Assembly (NCBI GenBank): GCA_003344405.1
Contig: NOWV01000032.1
Span: forward strand, 186,001-250,000
Direction of reading: 5' to 3'
From: Trichoplax sp. H2
Lineage: Eukaryota; Placozoa; Uniplacotomia; Trichoplacea
DNA: 64,000 nucleotides
A model generated the notes under the pieces. It was not told the origin of the DNA. It saw only the letters and a list, made by a program, of their open reading frames with translations, and made no database searches. Both the position numbers and the translations under genes were made by a program. Within the stretch, counting starts at the first letter, position 1, and the number at the start of each line of letters is the position of its first letter. Below are positions 11,854-25,616 of this stretch, one piece after another.

Positions 11854-14800
11854 ATGCAAGTCAACAAAATTTTCACTCAAAGAAATGGCATGCTTTATTG
11901 TGGCTTTAATCAAGATCAAGGTAACTTATGATGATGATTTCATAACTCTTCTCCTATACTGGAATACTTTAATCAGTCATTATACGTACTGTAACATAAT
12001 ATAGGGAAAATGACTGATTTGCCATTGCATAATATAAATATAATGAATTCATTAATCTATCGATAAATTCATGCGAAAACTCGCAACCAATATTGTTGAG
12101 GCTACGTGTTAATCGTTGGCGTGTAGCGTACGAGTATAATGGCGCAGCAAATGTGCGTATAGCTTTATACAATATGCGAGGAAGCATTTCTAGAAATAGA
12201 CAACTTTGTAGACTACTATACGAATGAGTAAGGCGTAATCTATCAGCAAACTGAAATGAAGCGCTATCTGTATCCTTAATACGTGCATATATCATTACCC
12301 TAAAATTCTATATTAAAGCGTCAATCCTTCAGCTACAGTATTGTACAGTACTACTTGAGCAGTTGGTAAACCTGTAAGGTTAAAGTGGAGCTCACATAAT
12401 TATTGATAGTAAATAGCATTAACTCATTCTAGCATAAAACGTCTCAGCTTGCGTAAAAAAATAGACATAGAGACATACCACAATCTAAAAAAAGTAATTG
12501 ATAATGATTTGCATATTTATACTTTCGACAATAGATGTACGCGTACATTATCAAGGCAGTAATTATAATATTCACCTGCTGACATTACAATGTTAACTTT
12601 CCATCAAAGATAATTTTGATGTATTCCACCGAGGGATAGTTTCAACCGAATGTAGGTTTCTAACTATGAAACCATTAATCACGTACATCTGTCGGGCTAT
12701 ATGCTGTAGCATACAGAAAAAATATTTACTTTCATATTTCCTTCCATTACATAGGTTGCTTTGCTTGCGGTATGGAAAATGGATTCAGAGTCTTTAACTG
12801 TGACCCACTAAAGGAAAAAGAACGCCACGGTAGGGAAAATAGAGTTGTTTAAATTAATTAATTAATGAATCGACTTTTCACTTAAATATGACAGTTTTAG
12901 GATTGTACTATGCACTACTACACTAGCGATATATTCTTGATACTTGTAAGCGGACAGTTCTGATTGTATTCCATAACTATAGTGACGGTTAATAGTAGTA
13001 GCCATGTGTAGTAGTATTTTTATGAGATAAAACAGACTGAGTTAATTAAAATAGATTTACTCCAGTTCTTCCTCGTAAATTGATCGGTCCATAATCGATT
13101 CATTGTTTTAATACGATACTCATATAACATACCTTAATTCTTGCTAAGTTACTATCTAAATATCTTATGCATTCACTGAAGAATCACATAACTAACATAT
13201 ATCAGTTTATATGTATGTAACTCCTAAATTATAATTATCCAATTGTTCCTGATTAACCAACAGGATTATTCTGATACCGAAATTGACGTAATTGTAACCT
13301 TAACGTATCTACTTTTTTAATTAGATTTTGATGGAGGCATCCAACAGGTAGAAATGCTGTTTCGATGTAATTACTTGGCTATTGTTGGTGGAGGCCAGAG
13401 CCCAAAATATCCGCCTAATAGAGGTACTAATCATCGTAATATGTTTTCTATATAATTGTCTGTTATAGCCTGCTACTTATGATCTTAAATTTTAGAAACA
13501 CAACACTAAATATACAGTACGCGGATTGCAGTTCACAACTATTTTCCCTTAATTTTTTAGTGGTAATATGGAACGATGTGCAAAAGAACAGTGTCATTGA
13601 GTTAAACTTTGCTACAGAAGTTAGAGCAGTTCGCCTACGAAGAGATAGGTTAGTTCGCAAAACCTTCGAGTTTTATATAAATTATCCAGTTTCAACGATA
13701 TTTTTCGAGAAGTAGTCTATCAGTATATCATACAAGTGAAAAAGCTGTTACAGTATACAGAGTGGTCAATAAATGACCTGATCTTATTTTTGGGGAGAAT
13801 TGAATATCCACAGATGTTATTTTAAATACTGTGCGGCATTATTTGCAGAATTGTAGTAATACTTGATACAATGGTAAAAGTATTTACCTTTACACAAGCA
13901 CCACAACAAGTACATGTGTTTGATACCTGCAGCAATCCTAAAGGTAATTTATCTACCAACATTGGGTAACAAATAATTACGTGTACAGTAAGCGTATATT
14001 TTATTAAAGCATAATCTACCGTTATTACTATAATTATTAATCGCCATGGTGTAACGCTGACTTTTTGTTATCGTTTTCAAAAGGAATTGGCGTTTTGTGT
14101 CCGAGTAGCAGTAATTCCTTGTTAGCTTTCCCTGGTGTCAAGCTTGGTTCAGTTCAACTGATTGATTTAGGAAACGCTGAAAAACCTCCAGCTATAATCG
14201 AAGCTCATGAAAATGCCATTACGTGTATTTCTCTCAATCTTGATGGTACACTGTTAGCTACTGCCTCTGAAAAGGTAACTCAAATTAGTTACACGTACAA
14301 TTAATTTTATATACAAATTATATGCTATTTATGATATAACGAACTATAAAGATGATAATTTGATGGATATTCTTCGCAAAGGTGACTAGTACTAATATGC
14401 ATACTTTTATGCTAACATTTGATGAGCATGCGAATGATACTGCAACATAGTGTAAGCTACAGTGTGAATCGTGATGATACTTTAGTGAAGCTTTGTATTT
14501 CTGTAATGATACTGTATCTTGTAGTAAATCAATAAAGTTTTGCTTTTTAGTGTCGCTATTATGTTTATGACTATACTAATACTGTAGAACTGCATATCAA
14601 GCAATATTCATTTATACGTTCAGCCCTCAAATCGCTTTTTCATCTATTTCCTACAATTCGTCTAATTTCTGATGATAGCATGCCCTAAAAATCTGGAATT
14701 CGATATAGTTAAGGTTATTTGTATATTTACCTGATTATGACATGAGTAGTTCCCCAAAAATTTACTTCAGACACAGTGTTTCATTTTTAATTCATTTTTA

Positions 14801-15605
14801 ATCCGGTATACTGATTTGGTATAGGGTACGCTAATAAGAATATTTAATACTGCGACATGTTTACTGGAAAATGAGTTAAGGCGTGGCACGGGAAATGCCT
14901 TTATTTATTGGTAAGTCTATAAATTGACTGACATTGATTAAATATATTTAAAGGCCACTCATTACTGATATAAGTAACAGTGACGTAAGTATAAAATCTA
15001 AAATTACAAGTTTAAGGGATTTGCTAGTGTCCGATACCTACATGGATAATTTTTTTTTCATTTAGTATAAATTTCAGTCCTGAATCTTCTCTATTGTGCG
15101 TGGCCAGCGATCATGGAACTATTCATGTTTTTAATATAGCCGATCCGAAAAAGAACAAGCAGTCCAGGTAGAATATGTTTTGGAATTAGATACTCGAGCT
15201 TGTTGTTTATGGAAATAATGGCTTAATTGATGTATTTGCATAATTTCACATTACCTCTTGATAGTCTTGCTGGTGCGCACTTTCTTCCCAAATATTTCAA
15301 TTCTCGATGGAGTTTTATGAAAATTCAAATTCCTAATGGTTGTCAATGTATATGTGCATTCGGAAATGACAGCAATACAGTCATTGGTAAGCCGCGATAC
15401 TGTATTTAATATAATTTGCTATCGTATCAAATTTCAGTAAATCTGTTTTATCTTTTATTACATACCAAATAATATTTTGCTCATAATTTATCCATCAGCT
15501 ATCTGTGGTGATGGCAACTACTACAAGTTTCAGTTTAACGAAAAAGGAGAATACAGTCGAGAGATGAGTCAAAACTTTTTAGAAATGACTGACGGTGGTA
15601 CATAA
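11854..15605 (+). CDS. WDR45B: WDR45B/WIPI3-type PROPPIN (phosphoinositide-binding autophagy protein)
   Basis: Ten exons: 11854-11920, 12755-12829, 13325-13423, 13561-13648, 13849-13943, 14084-14274, 14825-14910, 15066-15167, 15265-15386, 15499-15605. They give 343 residues; animal WDR45B is ~344. It is a seven-bladed beta-propeller. The LRRG motif that binds PI3P/PI(3,5)P2 is at residues 223-226. Segments such as [46 protein letters not shown] and the ending FLEMTD favour WDR45B (WIPI3) over WDR45 (WIPI4). Family members act at forming autophagosomes and in lysosomal signalling. Exon 1 is short (22 codons plus 1 nt) and separated by an 834-bp intron; it was placed by its match to the family N-terminus. 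Confidence 0.95.
11969..12295 (-). CDS. Unidentified 108-codon ORF nested antisense in WDR45B intron 1
   Basis: A complete ATG-to-stop frame inside the 834-bp first intron of WDR45B, on the opposite strand. The predicted protein has mixed composition with Leu/Tyr-rich helical stretches and a basic middle ([11 protein letters not shown]). I recognise no domain, signal peptide or clear membrane helix. It is among the longest repeat-free frames outside the modelled genes, so it could be a nested intronless gene or chance. Confidence 0.2.
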   Translation of the reverse strand: MIYARIKDTDSASFQFADRLRLTHSYSSLQSCLFLEMLPRILYKAIRTFAAPLYSYATRQRLTRSLNNIGCEFSHEFIDRLMNSLYLYYAMANQSFSLYYVTVRIMTD

Positions 15606-16708
15606 GGGCAGCACTTTCACAATATAATCTCTTAAACGCTTGCTATTGAAATGATATGTCTGCACTCTCAAAGTAATAGTTTATTATTTGCCTAAAAATA
15701 ATCATCCTAATTGCTAATTGTATGAGGTAAAGAAGAAATCAAGTATCATTCCTAATATGGAGAACATCTATCTTAAGTTTCCAAACCTAACTAGGTCTAT
15801 AATGTCACTCCTATTTGATTTACGATAACTGATTTTCTCTAATTACTTTTTTATAACTGTTTTTGTTAAAGATTCAAATTTTATAAATTTCTTGCGCAGA
15901 TTATGTCACTTTATATTTTCGTTTCCCAACTGTAATATTAGTAATTGTATTACAGTAAAACTATTATCAACTTCTTGGTGGTGCGTTATTGCCAGTATAA
16001 CAAATAAATTAAACGAATAATGATATTTTTTAAGACTATGTTAACATGCATGCTGTTGGTATGCATCTACAAGCGACTGTAGCTTACCCCAAATATAGAT
16101 TCTCTTAGTTGTAGAACGATTATTGTATTACCCTCGGTAACTGTATCAATTTGATTTTTTGTTTATAGGCTACAAGATAATATTACTTGATAAATAAGCA
16201 TAGCCCTTTATAAAGATATCCATATATTTTATTTCATACACAGAATTAGATTGTACTAATTAGCCATCATTATAACTGATCTATATTCATTTTATATGTA
16301 GTATTTCGAATAATATGCGACCTGTAAAGGCGATTTATTCCTATCCTAAATAAAATTAACTTTAAAAACAAGTATTGTATAAAGGTCCATGCTTAGTCAT
16401 TACAAGTAAATACAATTCACCAAAATGTGTGGTTGTCAGTGCGCATTATATTTTATTTTGTTTAACTATAAATACATATTTGAAGCTGGTGTGGCTCAGA
16501 AACATAGCAGTTATTTATAAAATGATTTTAATTCTCATCATTACCGCTTTTGCGTGATAAATATAGCACATATCCTTATTATCATTTGTAATAGTATTAA
16601 AAAAGTAAGACGATCGCTTCATAATCTTCGGCTAAAAATAAGCAGCTCCTTCTTATTCGATCTCGCAATAGCATATAAAAGCAATGTTAAATAATAGTAT
16701 TTTCATCG
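15606..16708. other. Convergent 3'-3' region between WDR45B and PGAP1
   Basis: AT-rich sequence, probably the two 3' UTRs. AATAAA-like hexamers occur, for example near 16000. A 60-codon frame at 16375-16557 has no support. There is no dense GTAC array. Confidence 0.6.
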
Positions 16709-19700
16709 TTAATCTTTCTTCTTATCTCGAAAAGTAAAATCTGTGCATATTAAAAAAAATAATATTAAAACAGTTTGAATCATTAACAGTCGATATGTGG
16801 AATACAGTGCGAACAACACTGTTATAAAAAATAGCAATAAAATAATCCGTGGTAGCTGAAATTTGAAAGCTCTAAAAACATCAAAATACCTAGTTAGATT
16901 AACAGCAATTGATATTACTTATGATTACTATCATGTTATTACATTAACAATGGTACTTGTAATGGTACAGTACTTACATATCCTCGTAAAAACTCGATTT
17001 CTGAAATAAAACTAGTAAACCACAACTGGCTAATAACGATTCGTGCATAAAAGGGTCAGGCATCACATTAAATCCGTATCTGTTTAAAAGGCAAGATCGT
17101 TTATTACAGTTGATCAGTTACTGCTTTCAATGTAACACAGGATGGCCGATTAGAAATTAATTGCTACATCGTAAAATCTTACCTCAAATTTTTGAACCAC
17201 ATGATTGCTGAAGGAATGGTAAGAAAGGAACTAAGAAGACTGGAATTTAGTAATAAAAAGCATAAATCGGAACTGCCACAATATTCTCTTTCTTTATTCT
17301 GTCTAGAATTGATAATTGCCACAAGCTACGAATTTATTATAAAAAGTAGAATACAAGAAAATATAAATTTAATAGAAATTCTTGTTAAATTTACATATAT
17401 CAGCTTAGTTCTAATCACTTTTGGTTTCCTAGCTTACCTTAACATAACAGTACAAAATGGTACAATATAAACCCAGTGCCCCACACATTGTTAGGCAGAT
17501 AGTTATAACTAGCAACCCGAATATGATATTAAAGTATAAATTAAAGCATATGGCAGTAAAAATGTTTCCAGTTAGACGAGCCATGGATAACCACCTTTTA
17601 GGACATACAAAGATAGTTAGATATTGCATAATCATCAACATCCTAGCATATTTTCAGTTTTTAAGCTGATTCGATGACAGTATTGATCATTCCTTGAATG
17701 ATAACTGCGACTAGAGAAAAGCTAATAAGAAATAGTTACCATCAATTCGTTTCCCTTTAATTGTAAAAATTACCTAGATGTAAATCTTAATACAGAAGCA
17801 ACACCATAAACCAGCCAATCCATGATACAGAACTGAAAATGTAACCCAGAAATGCTAAACATATGGATCACCGATAGTAAATAGGTCGACCATTCACCAG
17901 ATTTCATTACGTTAAAAATGTCGGGTTGTGGGAAAATTGGGAAAGGCCATGCAAATTTAGAAAACGTCGAACTAGATAATTTGGTATAAATTAGTAGATA
18001 ATGAAATCTCGAAATCTGCCACCTTATTCGTTAAGTATAGTTTAAGTAACATAATTTTTCAATTTATTGTAGCATAAATACACAATTAAAATAAGTTTCA
18101 AACCTGAATAAATAACTAAAAGAAACTAAAGATGCAGCAAATTTCCATCTTCGATCTAGTTCTTGATTCAGTAATGTTTTTATCGAGAAATGATCTGAAG
18201 TTTGTTGTTTTAACGCTAAAGCAACACCTGGGCTAGTATTTAGCCTTTCTTTACCATCTTGGCTATCAGTAGATTTTGATTGATAAGTTTCTAACGAGTA
18301 TTACATTAAAAGTCTTAGAACGCGCAGGCTATCATATATTCTTAATATCAAACACTCACATCAACGCTACTATGTAATATCAGAAACGCTAGTTTGTACA
18401 CATATTACCAAATAAATAAAACTAGAGACAATAAATGAGATCGACCGAAAAATATACCATTGACATATTTCACCAAATTAAATGCCAGCAAAATGATAAT
18501 TGCCATTGTCCATCCCGGTAGAAAGATTGCATAATAACGAACCATCTGTGAGTAATAATTTGCCATTACATATACGTATCTCTTTAACAGTAGTTTTAAT
18601 TTTATTTAATTGGATATGAATTACAAACCTGTCCAAGCAGTCGTGTATAATCGGTAGTAACAATAATCTAGAATGAAGTTAATTCTCAACCTTAAAAAAT
18701 GAATTGTACAAGAGCATTTGAAGTGCACATTCATGGATACTAACTTTGTAGCGACATTTAGCGTTTGTACTCCAGATAGTTAGTCGAATACTCATGTTCT
18801 GATATTTGTTATCATTTGGCCTAGGTGTCTGCATTGGCATAGATACATTTTAGCATTTGGCTGCTATCATTCTCTTATAATAAAATGGAGTTTACTAGGC
18901 AAACTTTTATTATAGATATGGGTACAAGTATTTGATACTTTTACCTAATACAAAACTCAAAATCAACCAACAACCTAAATTTATACTGTAGTGTTGTCAT
19001 AAGCGTTTAAATTTCAACTGCTAAAAATTTAGTATCTATAACTGCTTGACAGTTATAGCTGGAAGTCTAAGCATATCCTCATTATTCTAGGTACTATACA
19101 GCACAAGCATATCAGACTTCTTCGGCACCAGCTAGTATTATATGATTAGTTTTGAAATCGGGTTGTTCATAGCTTATGATCACGGTGTTATTTCAAGTAG
19201 ACTAATTATGCCCCGATACACTACATACATTTAAAATATACATACTTGCATATAAATAGAAAAATTTAATTTCCCATTATCCTCGGGTCTAAAGAAATTA
19301 GATCTTTTTAATTTTAAGTCATTGAGAACGGAAATACGTGTATTCCAGCTAAACGATATTCTTCAAATTTTTAAATAGTAACGGCTATAAATTCTTTATT
19401 TAGATATTTCATTTACCTAACGTATCGAAAGACATCTTCATGAAACCACGGAGCATGAAATTGAATAGCTAGTTCGATTAAACGAAGGTACAACGATTAC
19501 TTAGGTGAGAAATCATGTAGCAAAACAATAAAAGAAATTTGATGTTTAACAACTAGTTATGTAATAGAAAATACAACAGTTATTTACGGAAAGAGACTAT
19601 GCAGTAAACGAATCTAAAATCTAACGTAAAGGTAAAATAGATAGCTTAATAATATTGAGTAATAAATAATTATTGGTAGTACTAAATTGAATACAATGTG

Positions 19701-22700
19701 ATGCAGAATAAAATATGCAATATCTTACTTGTATGACGTAAACAGCGATCACTACTATTAATTTGAACGTAGTATGCTTCCCATATCTTGAAGAAAAGAT
19801 TAGTCATTAGTGCTTTTTATTTTGTATGCCATAAATAATATTATGGACTAACATCCTAAAGGTGAAAATAATTGAAGCAAATAGTATTTGGTTTATTAAA
19901 AACCTGCCGCATGTCCGGTAAATTGTAATTCAGAATATACTGATCATTATCATCAGAATCAACCGCCGTAAAACCCACTATGGAAGGCAGCCGAATATGT
20001 TTAGTTTTTACGGCATCGCGATAAAACTCAGCGAATACAGAATCCTATAAAAATTATATAAAAATTTAAAACTTTCGTCATATTGTATAATCTTTTCCAA
20101 ACACATCAATAGATAAATATTGTTATATCCGAAAATTAATTTTTTACTAGTTACACGCAATAGATAGAATATTTATGACCTACATGAGTTGCTGTAGACA
20201 CCATGACATGAGTAGCTTGAGATAATTCGGAGTTAATATTTACGTCCAGTAACTTTCAAGCAAATAAAAATTAGAATAATATTATAGTGTCATATTGACG
20301 ATTTTCGTTGTTATTTAGCAGCCGCGAAGGGCTAACGAGGAATGACACAGTATTTACAGTGTTTAAATTAGGAATAACATAAAAGAATTAATTTACCTTT
20401 AGAGTACCTGTGGCATGGGGGATTATCTGCACGTGGTTTAATAAGTCGCTAGGTGAATCGCTTCATAGAGTAATGTTATAATAATTAATAAAGTTTCTCA
20501 TCTTTATATATTTGCATAAAGCTAACTTAAATGATTCTATTTACCATTTGTGATAGTCTATACCGTTACAAGAAATAATCCAAGCATTAGCATTCTAGAT
20601 AAGATCATATCGAGCAATTGAAATCGATTAGCCGTCTTTGTTATTCTAAGTTCTATTTTGAATCAGGACCATAACATACATTTTGTAATTTTATAGGCGA
20701 AATTTGATTTACAAATTTTGAATGCAAGTATTTGTACATATGACTTAGGCATCAAGAGCTAAGAGAAGCGAGCGGCTCTACTACTTATACAATTACAGAA
20801 AATGCGATCAAAATTCACAATCCTACATGATCGATTAACGTAATACCGATGTGGTCATTAACAAAAGTCGATCTTTAGCTATTCTTTGAGGTTTTAACGG
20901 GAAGGCCATCAGGCACCTTTTTGATGATTGCTATACATTTAATCAAACGAATTATGTAATAATTAATTATCTCTATAAGGGTCTCATAGTCATTCGAGCC
21001 GGTTATTTCAATGATAACATTGTGGAGATACTATTCTGGAACTGTCTTTAATAATATTTATACCATAACGCTCTCGTAGATAACATCGTGAAATAGTATG
21101 TACCTTCCTGTGTAAACCGTTACTCCAAATTCTCGAAATACAAATATTTACTGGGCGCTCTGAATTATCACAATCAAAAAAAATAATGTCAACAATTTAG
21201 ACGTCTACAGTATATCATATTTTATAATGTATAAGTTAATACCAACGAAATTAAGCATATCTTAAAACCTTGATCTATTTTTAAGAATTTTTTTCCTAAT
21301 TTATAAGGATAATTTCGCATCCCATTATGCTTAATTAAATGATGCGCTAATACATTCCTTCTTTTAGACGTTGATGATGATATCTAATTGAGCGAAAGAA
21401 GACCGAATCGTCAAGATATCAACAACAACTAAAATTGCTTCATTAAAACTCCAACCTGCCCATGTGCTTCAATCATATCGTACAATGCGCGAACAATCGC
21501 TAAGACTAATTCCTTGCACCTAAAAGTAAACGACAAGTTAGTTAGTGTTATGTTTGTTACATACAAATTTCGTTTTGATTAGCATATTTTAATAAATCTG
21601 ACCATACGATACAACGGTGATCTATCGTCAGCCATGTGCGTGGTACAGCAGTCGTCTACGTTGGATAGAAGGTAATACATTCATGTAACAGAACTGTTGT
21701 GCAATCTTTATATTAGCACGATATTTCCGTGATCAGTAACAGATTACAGTACTTACTATAGCATTAATACTTCGATTATAATTCGCAACCTGTAAGATAA
21801 ATAAGTCTAAATAAAATTATTTATTGTACTGGTATTTCCGAGTTAGTCTATCGAAGATATTAATTACACTAGAACAAGACATACACTGGCTAAGGACGTA
21901 AGATCTGATCTCACAATCACGTCACGAAGGCCACCACCCACAGAAGCAATAATTACTTGGTCGAGTATTTGGCCAGAAGATGACTGCTCTTGCCAGAACT
22001 AAAATTGTATGAGATAATATGTATTACTTTCTTACGCACTAAAATACACTAAGATTAAGATATGGATTTCTCCATGAAATGGGAGGACTTGAAAATTATC
22101 CACTGTAGTAAAAGAAAAGAATTATGTAGTATACTACTTCTAATAATAGAACTATTATGTGATTAGAACAAGCACTGGGAATGCATTGAAATTATGATGT
22201 TTTAGTGTTCATGAAACACGCTCGCATTTAGATTTGCTACCCTGATTCTTGACGCTATAGTTTCGAGTGCTCTTAAATGATCACAGCTTCTGTCACGATA
22301 CAATTTAAAAATACTTTAAATACGCTAATGTAGTACAGCGTGTGCTCAGTAAAGTACATTGGAACATGTTTCACAAAAAGTGGTAAACTATCGATAATGA
22401 TAGTAATCCTAATTACATGCATTTCCAAATTTAAACATCTCACTCTATTCTGACTTTAATTATAAGAACTGGTAAACGTTCCGAGATCCTCTTCAACGTA
22501 GTAATTTTCTTACCGTGTTAACCGTATCATAAAAGTCAGCAACGTATTTATCCGCATAGAAGACTGCAATGGCATACATAGTTATTTTAAAAACTTTTCC
22601 AAAAATGCTCACAAGTTAGCTAACGAGTTAATTCCATAAAATCTACGACAAACCAGGACTCCGATGGGGAGTAGCGATAGTAATGACCGTTGTAACAGTA

Positions 22701-24907
22701 CTGTTGTCAAAGTTAGGTAAAGTGAAAAGTGCTCTAGCGATCATGCCTCCCTAATTAATCAATAATCAAGGTGTTAAAATCTCAGTAAGCCATTGTAACA
22801 GATAAGTTTCTAACTTTTATATACAGTATAATACAACATATTATGCTAGCTACAATAGAACTTGATTTCAATCTTAACTATAGAATGGCCAATAACAACG
22901 ACAGATCTTGGTGGACTAGGTAAATTTCGGTACCCCGCGAGTATTCTCTTGATGCAATAATTAACGTATTCTGCGTTTAAGAAACTACTCATTAATAATT
23001 TGAAAGTTTTGTAATGTGCACAGTAACTAATAATATATTTTCTTTTAGATATTAAATAGAATGTACGAATAAAGTACGATGAATATGGGTTATATTATTA
23101 ATACCTTATTGCATAAACAAGAAATTAATTCAGATTGTATGCATCACTAAAGTTACACATTTACTTCCAGACCGTAGACTAATATTTTCAGCCTTATTCA
23201 ATAATTAGTATACCTGCTTGATCACGTAATGTACCACCGTAAAGTCCAGAAATTTCCTATATAATACATTATGTAGAGATCATTATAGAACTGTTACATT
23301 AAGAAGGAATAAGGGTTTACAGCTTACTGCGTACAACTCAGTAACTTAAAGACACGAATACTGCACTAAGATAGCTTTGCAAAATCTTTCTGCAATACTG
23401 CGTTCATTGGAATAGGCAAATAAATATTGGTCATAGCAGTTTGATAGCAAAGATAGAAATTTAGTAAAGCAATGTGAGTTGTGAGCTGATAAATATTACC
23501 TCATTTAAATCAATGGTGTAATAATTAAAATGCTCCTTTCTATTCATTGACTTTTGATACGAAATTGAGGCAAGAGATCGAACTTTAATACATAATAAAG
23601 ATACAACAACCAAAAATACTTAATAAGAGCTAGTATAAGTAGATTGATTAATATCTAAAAATCACCTTGTTTGTAACTACCAGCGTTGCCAGGGATGAAT
23701 AATATCGGAATACCGAATATATGATCGTTCCTGAGCGTTTTCGTATTTACACGTAATGTTGTATAGGATAACAAATTAGATCCGTAAGACTCGTAAAGAC
23801 CCATATTCGTCAATTCTAATGCTAGTTTTAATCTCTTTCCATTTTTTAAAATTAAAACTTCTGTTTTATGAACTTAGCTAACATGAGTATTACTTGAGGA
23901 ATTGATAAATTATCACGTAAAAGCGTAAGGCTACATTACAGATGCAATTATTTCATACAATAGTACACGTGTATAATCCCATCCTTTGAAATAAAGATAT
24001 GCGTAAATTATGCTAACTAACATGGTATTTCAAATAGTCGTGCTGAATTGTAATCCTTCTAGATAAGAATACTATCATGGGAATCTATACATATCACTAC
24101 ATGAGATCGAGCAAGGTTTTTTGAGCAATGAATGTATGATACCCATTGCGTAACTGGCAAATTAGACCTTCAAATAAACCATGATATTGCAATCATTACC
24201 TTAACGTTTCTGCATAGTACCTAATAGTGGAAATGTGATAAGGTTAATACACTGGATTACATTATTATTCATTCAGAGACATTAACACCAAATGATCAGC
24301 AATTTACAAGGCTAAACATTTGCTTTAATCCAAGAAATGATACGCGTACTAACCCTTCTCCATAAAGATAGAGTGTATAGCGCGGAAATTTGGCCTGAAT
24401 TGTGGTTGGTAACGGTATTGGCTATATCAAGAATATTAAACAACGGTACATATGGCAGTCAGTCAGACATACAAAAGAAGCAGTTCGTTTTAACTGTCAC
24501 GAAAAGAGGTGAGTGCAGCAGGTTTCATGGAGTTAAGATAGCTAAGATATGTGTGTGCTATGCACTATAATAGCAATCCAAGATATAAAGTGCAGAGCCA
24601 TTTACGAATTGCATATTAATTAATTAATAATAATTTAAGAATCGGATTTTCATGTTGGAGGTAATACCTATACAGTGTCATATTGTTTACCTCCAATTGA
24701 TAAGTCATTTTAAATGTAGTCAAATAAATTGCAATATTAGTACAAACGTACGATGTAATCAATCTTTTCATACATGTAAGACATGCTGCAATAGTTCTTT
24801 TCTAGATTGCGAGAAATATCCCAAATACCAACCATAGTCAATGTAACGAAAGTGCTACAAAATAGCCAAAGCATCAAATTTCGATTAGACATAACTGGAA
24901 AGGCCAT
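16709..24907 (-). CDS. PGAP1: PGAP1, GPI inositol-deacylase (ER membrane lipase)
   Basis: Twenty-seven exons in transcript order: 24752-24907, 23666-23834, 23500-23582, 23214-23256, 22879-22970, 22654-22750, 22514-22563, 21885-21998, 21603-21655, 21456-21519, 21269-21383, 21104-21159, 20847-20930, 20545-20594, 20397-20448, 19904-20044, 19729-19786, 19417-19468, 19246-19348, 18629-18667, 18458-18545, 18104-18290, 17774-17971, 17438-17642, 17183-17325, 16978-17079, 16709-16871. Phases agree throughout and give 918 residues; human PGAP1 is 922. After an N-terminal membrane anchor and the CSMSYMYE motif come PGNAGSYKQVRS, the lipase elbow GHSIGG (nucleophile Ser ~180), VWCKEL..IVRALYD and several C-terminal membrane helices. 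PGAP1 removes the inositol acyl chain from GPI-anchored proteins in the ER. An upstream frame extends to 24934, but only through a TTG codon, so the ATG at 24907 is taken as the start. Weakest joins: the 24752/23834 junction, the GTTTTA donor after 21269, and the exon near 18629-18667, where a few family residues seem absent. Confidence 0.93.
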
Positions 24908-24957
24908 TCTCCACCAAATGGATAGTCTTGGCAAGATAGTATCATTTTAACCTAGTG

Positions 24958-25177
24958 TAGTGCAGTATAATACTGTTAAGTTACTGTAACTGTACAGTAC
25001 CTACTATTACAATGTACAGTACAGTACATACTGTACTGTACAGTACTACTGTACTCGTTCGACAGTACTGTACTGTACACTGTAGCGTACAGTACAGTAC
25101 TGTACAGTACTGTACTGTACATTTAAAATCCGAGGCGGTAAAATATTGTACTGTACTGTACGATGTACAGTACCGTA
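24958..25177. repeat. GTACA/TGTAC array between PGAP1 and the GH31 gene
   Basis: Dense pentamer array with multiple orientation switches. It starts ~50 bp upstream of the PGAP1 ATG and ends ~475 bp before the GH31 ATG, with smaller copies near 25218-25232. It occupies much of the 744-bp divergent intergenic region, so it must overlap at least the PGAP1 promoter or 5' UTR. Confidence 0.9.
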
Positions 25178-25412
25178 GCGAGCAAATTTGCAGACATCTC
25201 ATTCTTCTAAACACTGTCGTGAGTACTGTACGTGAGTAGTCGCGAGTGTCGTCTATGCATCACGTGACATGTCCTTATTGTACTTTAGCTAGTACGGTAC
25301 GTGATGAGGCATGACTTTGGACCAGGTACCCGAACAGTACTTGACTTCGATACAGTACTGTACAATCCAGCACAAGAGCTGCAAATCCGTGAAATCATTA
25401 AAATTCCCAATA

Positions 25413-25616
25413 ATGAAAAATTGGCTTTTTTTTTTATTAATTTGTTTTCATTCGATCCTGCTGAGTATTCTGTACTATATCTATCTCTATTTTTCTGCTG
25501 TCACCGCTGGAATTGATCGATCGAGATTGAGCATTTTCAAAGCAAAATACCGAAATCTGTTGACGGAGCTAAGCCAATTGCCGAGCTATTATCAATTAAT
25601 AGTTACTGCATGCTAA
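25413..25616 (+). CDS. Possible 67-residue hydrophobic small protein or upstream ORF
   Basis: An ATG-to-stop frame that ends 36 bp before the GH31 ATG. The first ~30 residues are strongly hydrophobic (MKNWLFFLLICFHSILLS, then Tyr/Leu-rich), followed by a basic, Leu-rich tail. It could be a small membrane or secreted peptide, an upstream ORF in the GH31 leader, or chance in AT-rich DNA. No homologue is recognised. Confidence 0.25.
   Translation: MKNWLFFLLICFHSILLSILYYIYLYFSAVTAGIDRSRLSIFKAKYRNLLTELSQLPSYYQLIVTAC

Noticed and set aside
17192-17470. 92-codon plus-strand frame over the PGAP1 3' exons
   Set aside because: It is the antisense shadow of PGAP1 exons 17183-17325 and 17438-17642, which carry clear family sequence on the minus strand.
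24337-24570. 77-codon plus-strand ATG frame
   Set aside because: It lies wholly in PGAP1 intron 1, shows no domain, and has flanks that look like intron.
24981-25239. Overlapping frames on both strands in the PGAP1/GH31 gap
   Set aside because: They are repeat translation in a self-complementary array, with no non-repeat domain.
25301-25516. 71-codon frame upstream of the GH31 gene
   Set aside because: It overlaps in another frame the ORF at 25413-25616 and starts within repeat-flanking sequence; no signal or domain in this frame.
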